From contig CM056376.1 in NCBI GenBank assembly GCA_029718625.1, positions 79,049,386-79,113,385 of the forward strand: DNA of 64,000 nucleotides. Direction: 5' to 3'. Numbering within the stretch: position 1 is the first letter of the stretch; every line of letters starts with the position of its first letter. Source of the stretch: Synaphobranchus kaupii. Its lineage: Eukaryota > Chordata > Actinopteri > Anguilliformes > Synaphobranchidae. The notes beneath the pieces are model-generated. The model did no database searches and was not told the origin of the DNA. It saw only the letters and a list, made by a program, of their open reading frames with translations. The translations under genes and the position numbers were made by a program. Below are positions 58,621-64,000 of the stretch, piece after piece.

Positions 58621-60418
58621 TTACCTGTTAACATTAGAACTAACAGGGAATTAAGTGCTTTTCAATGGTAGCCTATAATCTGAGACTAAAATGTATAAGA
58701 TTTATAAATGTTATGTTATGTGAGTTAGTACCTGAAATTTGACCCACCCTACTGATCATGCTTAAATGTCCAGCAATGTACTTTCCCAGGGATTTATTTC
58801 AGATGGACAGCCCTGAAAAGAGAATAAGCACTCCACCACTGTCTGAGTTAGAGGGTCTGTAAAAGAACACTTCCCATTGGAAAGGTTGTGTATAATTCTT
58901 GTCAATCAAACCAGCCAGATCCACAATTACTCCTGTTACCTTTGACCTCAGGGAGGACCAACCAATGTGAGGAGTCCATTAGAGAAATGTTATAAATAGT
59001 ATCGTTTACCACAGCAGAGGCCTGGTAATCCATCATTGCTACCCTGTGCATGGTGCACATCTGCAGTCATTCCCCAGAAGATATACAGCAATTATAAATG
59101 TTAATAGACCTTTAAAGATCTTTAGAGAAGCTTGAGCTTTTGACACTTTTCTAGAGGGAACCTTTTAAGAAATGCGGCAATGAAGGCCCTGGATTACAAA
59201 ACCTGATAAGCCGGCATCTGAGGAAAGCTCAGTTTTTCACCTGCCTGTTGGAGGGCAAAAAGAGAGGCCTGTTTTTTGAAGTTGACAATTCTATATTCTG
59301 AAGGTTTTCATTTGGCAGTTTCATTTCAGTCAGTTCGGGAACTGAAAAGTCATTTAATTAATTGAAAATTCCTCACAGAACATAATTGAAATTTAATAAA
59401 TGACATTTTGTAAATTTCCTGAATTGACACCATCCCTGTTGTACGCATAAGTTTGGCTACCCATGCACATTTTCACAGCTTTAAAAAATGAAAACGGCCC
59501 AGGCCCTTTGATTGAATGACATGGATCAGAAGGAGTGGGAAGTGGTGACACACGGGCTTGTAATGAGCCGGCAGCCGTTGAAATGGCTCGATTCCGCTGT
59601 GCTTGAAACTGTTATCCAAAAAAAAACAGAAAGGAGGAAACACCATTCTTAACCGGATGACTCACAATGTGTCATCCACCAATGAAAGACAATCAAGCTT
59701 ATAGGGCAGATGTGCTATGCATCCAGACAGATGAGAAACCAATTAAAGTGTCACTTCATCATGTTAATATTTTGCGGGTTGCAGAAGTCATTTAACCCTG
59801 CTAGTTAGTCAGTGTAGAATTTTAAATCATCTTCCAGTGTATCTTTAAACAATGAGAGACTGGTATGCCGAACTTGTTATGGAATGCCATTTTATACTTC
59901 CAGGCATATCCACAACTGCGGTTGGTTTTTGGGGGGAGGGCAAGGGGTCAGATAATCCCTCTAATCATACTGGGGGAGCCCCACCAAAGTTCAAGAAAAT
60001 GTTTAGTGAAATATATGCTTACCATAAAACATCCATTAGACACTGAATCTTTAACAAGAGCCAGTCTGCAATAATAGCTAAAATAAGTCAGTCTGGTGAC
60101 AGGGAAGCAGTTTGTCAATGTCCCGCAACAGCGTACTTAATGTGCGGTAGCAAGCTAGCTTACCGTTGCTACCGAGTATAGTGGTACTAGAGGCAATGCC
60201 AGAGACAATTTCATGTAAAGATGGTATAAAGTACCATTTTTGTGTGGAGAATTAGTGGAAAAGCAGTGATTACCTTTGGAATAGACCCCAAGGGAGTGTC
60301 AAACGGGCAAAGGGGGCAAACATAAAATGGTTATAAAATATTCATGTATATTTAAAGCATGTATTGCTTTGCATCGATGCTACCGGTGTTTGTAGATAAA
60401 TATGCTACCCATAGGCTA
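58621..60418 (+). other. nav3 intron, unassigned
   Basis: No gene or paired repeat recognised. Confidence 0.5.
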
Positions 60419-61018
60419 GTAATATAGTAATATAGGCTAATTCAACAAATTCTTTTTAGTTCCACCTGCAGTCCCCCCCAGACAAAAACACCAGACAGAT
60501 ACAGGTAGATTAACACAGCTCAGGGTGTATGCTGTGCCAGTATATTCTTTAGCTCCCCCTCTACTGGCATGGCATAGACTATTGTAGATGTATAGAAATA
60601 AATAAATCCATAATACATTGTGTGAGGTTGTTTGTGTTCAAACATGCATTTGCGATGATGATCATGATCATTATTATTATTATTTTGACTATCATTATTA
60701 TTGATGCTGTTGTTATTCATCATAATAACTGTAGCAACAAATCAAATTGAAATGGTCATTAATTACAATAACATAATAAACTATGCATTTGCATTTTCAC
60801 ATTCAGGTGATAATTGTATGGTGAGTGTTTGATTTTTGTTTTTTTACAAAAAACAGGCATACCATATGTACCTTTTAAATGCAATATGTGATCATTCAAA
60901 AATAAAAAAGTGACATTGTAAGGCTTAAACCATAATTTCATATTTTATAAAACAAGAACTCCGGTACATACAGTAGTCTTACTTTAATGTGCACTCGACT
61001 GAAGCGTAACATTCGGGG
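60419..61018 (+). repeat. Direct duplication, copy 1
   Basis: Matches 63402-64000 base for base except for one A missing in copy 2 from the A-run near 60904-60909. The left border is sharp at GTAATATAGTAATATAGG. The right border lies beyond what the window can show. Confidence 0.95.
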
Positions 61019-63123
61019 ACACATTTTGACTAATTTCACTGCCTGGTTTAACACATTGAAGGGAATATTATTTTATTTTACTTTTGATGCCAATCATGCA
61101 CTTTCATGCTATTGAGGAATCCTTTTTTGTCACTAGGGAAAGGTTACTGCTGTTGTCCAATCAAATCGAATCCTGGTTTGGTCACTGGACATTTTTCTCA
61201 CCTCAGAAGAAAAACTTTGCTCATTTCTCTGTTTCTGCCAGAATTACAGTATACTAAATATAGTCCCTGCTAATGTCATCCTACACTGCCTTTTCTAAAG
61301 ACAGTTGACACAAAGAGTGTGTTGTCATTCCTCTGACTAGAAAAATAACACTTTCTCCCAGCAATCACATTAGGGGCTGTAATGGACTAGGCTTTGTACA
61401 AATGAAAAACACAGTTGGTAATTTCAGTCCTAAGATATTCAGGACATGTTTTACATTGTGGAGTAGTTGCCAAGGCAGTTAATCGAAAACCAGATGGTTA
61501 TAAGCTCCAGTTTTTGGTATGTTATGGTACCACTAAGCCGTTTGCTTAATTGGTATACAGAATGAAACAGTGCCGCTCCCACCCCACTCACCACCCACTA
61601 ACATATTCTCATCAAAAATGAGGTTAAAGGTCAAATGTTAGAGTCCCCATGACTCAGATCCTGTATGCTAGAGTTAGACCATGGTGCCTGCAATCTGCAT
61701 GATTTTGAGAATAGCAGAAACGTGTTTCAGGGTGGTTTAGATTTTTAACTGAGTGGGTGGATGTAGGATGATATGGCCAGTAGTTTTGCTTGCTCTAAAA
61801 TGACATTCGTCTCACGAGTGACACAGCATCTTTTCAAGACTGTATGTTTCTGGTGAACAAAATCCCATCACTCCCCTCTCAGTTAGATGCAATTGCTCCC
61901 TCTTCTGGAGACTGCTGGTACTTGCATGAGCTAAGTCTACGTGACTTAATAGCAGCAACAGAGGTGAAGCTTCATATGCAAGTAATTAAAAAGCCGACAG
62001 TGCTAAATATGAAAACGGATTACTGTCCGTTCTATCCTATCTTGGCAATTATAGATTTTAATTACCAGCAGAATGGGCTTTGAATAATATTGGGCTACTG
62101 TCTTACCTAACACGTTGGCTTATTAATATTACTAATGATAAGCTGAATCATAAAAGCACTCACTAAAGTCATTATGTGGCGGGACCAATCACCTGAGGGC
62201 AAATGAGTGATCCAGAAACCCTGGTTATTGGTGATGTATTCTGGCCGGTATAATTGGTTTATTTAATCAATAATGAGCTGTATCCATAATGAAAAAATAG
62301 AACATCTGAAGTCCAGTATTGAGGAACACTCAAGCAGATTCTGTTAGGTCATTTCACCTGGGGATGTGTGGGCCTGCCGTGTTTGCTTTGTGTCTCTTGT
62401 CACGTCGCTATGGACACTGGGAAGGGGAGGTGAAAGGGGAATGGTCCGCGGACGGCTCACACCTGGCAACCTTCTCTCCCACTTTGCTGCTCTCAATTCC
62501 GCATGCCCCAAACTGACACTCACTGACTAGCATTGGGGGCATTCAAGTGATCAAGAGGGGGAGAAACAGGGACTGAGATATGGAAGGCAACAGAGCGAGG
62601 AGAGTGAGAGATGATGAAAGAGTGATAGTGAACAAACAATGACACATGGGAGAGGTTAAGAGACTGGAAGTGAGAGAAGAGAGAGAACAAGAGATTGCTA
62701 TAGAAGACGAGAGAGGGAGGGAGACTGTCGAGTGATAACAGGCTCGTGGAACAGAAGCCGAAGCTGAGGGAGAGATGGAGTCAGTCCCTAGAGGCGGGAC
62801 TGACAGGTACGGTGCTCGTACAGGGCAGCAGTGACAGGCCTTGTCTGTGGCACAGGGCCTGTGATGTCAGCAACAACTACAGAGGAACAGGCTTGTGATG
62901 CCTGCCTCCTGCCACTCTGCCATCCGTAATTATATAACCAGTAACAGACATTCTCAATGAACAGAATTCATTAAAGGATAATTCAGTTTTTCGACTTTCG
63001 ACCTATTTTTCCAAACTATTTCCACCATGTTGGTCGGAAATGGTAATGGTAATAATTTTGTCACATCTTTCGTTTTTGAGCTTTTGTCACCCCGAGAACC
63101 GCTTCACTCTTGTATACACTCTT
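61019..63123 (+). other. nav3 intron, unassigned
   Basis: A GAGA-rich tract lies at about 62560-62780. 62100-62320 is repeat-free and may be a conserved non-coding piece. No gene recognised. Confidence 0.45.
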
Positions 63124-63401
63124 GGGGCCCTATCTTACACCCGGCGCAAAGCGGCGCTAACCCAAACGCAAGTGTCTTTGCTATCTTACACCCGGCGGTA
63201 GGCTCATTATAACGCCTAACGCTCACGCCGTTTAACTAACATGTACTCTTGCGCCGTTTGGGCGTGTTGGTCTTAAGATGAGGAGTGGCCAGGATTCTCT
63301 TTGGCGTATTGCTATCTTGAGCCAGCAGAAAGCGCTTGCGCTAGAACCACCACTAACCTGGTCTAAAGTCATGTTGCAGTTGTATACATGTTATTTTAAC
63401 G
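63124..63401. mobile_element. One end of a hAT-like transposon
   Basis: GGGCCCTATCTTACACCCGG, repeated as CTATCTTACACCCGGCG 60 bp later, with GGCGCAA/TTGCGCC words. This is the terminus style of a widespread fish hAT family. The other end is not seen before the duplicated segment starts at 63402. Confidence 0.6.
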
Positions 63402-64000
63402 GTAATATAGTAATATAGGCTAATTCAACAAATTCTTTTTAGTTCCACCTGCAGTCCCCCCCAGACAAAAACACCAGACAGATACAGGTAGATTAACACA
63501 GCTCAGGGTGTATGCTGTGCCAGTATATTCTTTAGCTCCCCCTCTACTGGCATGGCATAGACTATTGTAGATGTATAGAAATAAATAAATCCATAATACA
63601 TTGTGTGAGGTTGTTTGTGTTCAAACATGCATTTGCGATGATGATCATGATCATTATTATTATTATTTTGACTATCATTATTATTGATGCTGTTGTTATT
63701 CATCATAATAACTGTAGCAACAAATCAAATTGAAATGGTCATTAATTACAATAACATAATAAACTATGCATTTGCATTTTCACATTCAGGTGATAATTGT
63801 ATGGTGAGTGTTTGATTTTTGTTTTTTTACAAAAAACAGGCATACCATATGTACCTTTTAAATGCAATATGTGATCATTCAAAAATAAAAAGTGACATTG
63901 TAAGGCTTAAACCATAATTTCATATTTTATAAAACAAGAACTCCGGTACATACAGTAGTCTTACTTTAATGTGCACTCGACTGAAGCGTAACATTCGGGG
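63402..64000 (+). repeat. Direct duplication, copy 2 (runs off window)
   Basis: Copy of 60419-61018 at an offset of 2983 bp, then 2982 after a 1-base deletion. Still matching at the last base of the window. Confidence 0.95.

Noticed and set aside
60520..60723. 67-codon Asn-rich ORF, repeated identically at 63503-63706
   Set aside because: Identity is explained by the DNA duplication. The Asn run is an ATT/AAT microsatellite, with no sign of coding selection.
1..64000. CRISPR arrays, operons, ribosome binding sites or phage genes
   Set aside because: The direct repeats found are minisatellites or mobile elements without spacer structure. Gene content and splice signals are vertebrate.

Overview
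The window looks like nuclear DNA from a teleost fish. It has long AT-rich non-coding stretches, GT/CA microsatellites, teleost-type tRNA-headed SINEs, and a mix of Ty3/gypsy, Penelope-like, Tc1/mariner, hAT, PIF/Harbinger-like and LINE remnants. The only host gene recognised with good support is the first coding exon of a neuron navigator gene of nav3 type (17419-17676, + strand). Everything to its right (about 46 kb) is then most simply a long first intron, and everything to its left is upstream flank. Species cannot be named from the sequence.

Left part (1-5072): the 5' part of a Ty3/gypsy (chromovirus-like) retrotransposon on the minus strand. Gag is intact, and pol is open for 755 codons to the window edge. 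They are linked by a -1 frameshift signal (slippery CCCAAAA, 5-nt spacer, stem structure). Upstream of gag is a long leader or LTR region with a 74-bp minisatellite and a TATA box. It lies against a copy of a small DNA repeat seen again at 46.65 kb.

5.3-9.6 kb: a three-layer nest. An intact-ORF Tc1-like transposon (6881-8411) sits in a decayed Penelope-like element (RT plus GIY-YIG, minus strand), which itself splits an older inverted-repeat DNA element. 9.7-14.3 kb: a hAT-like repeat copy, a THAP-domain ORF, a PIF/Harbinger-like MITE with TTA target duplications carrying an exon-like piece, and a short acidic ORF resembling the first exon of fish P2X7-intracellular-domain-like genes.

14.3-17.7 kb: nav3 upstream flank, GT-rich and then GC-rich 5' region, and exon 1 with a good splice donor. 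An upstream ATG ORF overlaps the nav3 start.

17.7-64 kb: intron filled with mobile DNA. It holds several MITEs with defined termini (19.2, 21.1, 39.7, 49.4 and 50.1 kb), a V-SINE-like copy (23.8 kb), two copies of a second SINE family with clear target duplications (35.2 and 51.8 kb), and a truncated gypsy LTR-gag (34.4-35.2 kb). There is also a gypsy LTR family in three copies (39.9, 43.7 and 45.9 kb), one carrying an integrase chromodomain stub, plus a LINE RT remnant (53.7 kb). Two unclassified complex repeat blocks lie at 41.4-42.8 and 57.3-58.6 kb. The right edge shows the start of a near-identical direct duplication (60419-61018 repeated at 63402-64000). No prokaryotic features, CRISPR arrays or free-standing tRNA/rRNA genes were seen.
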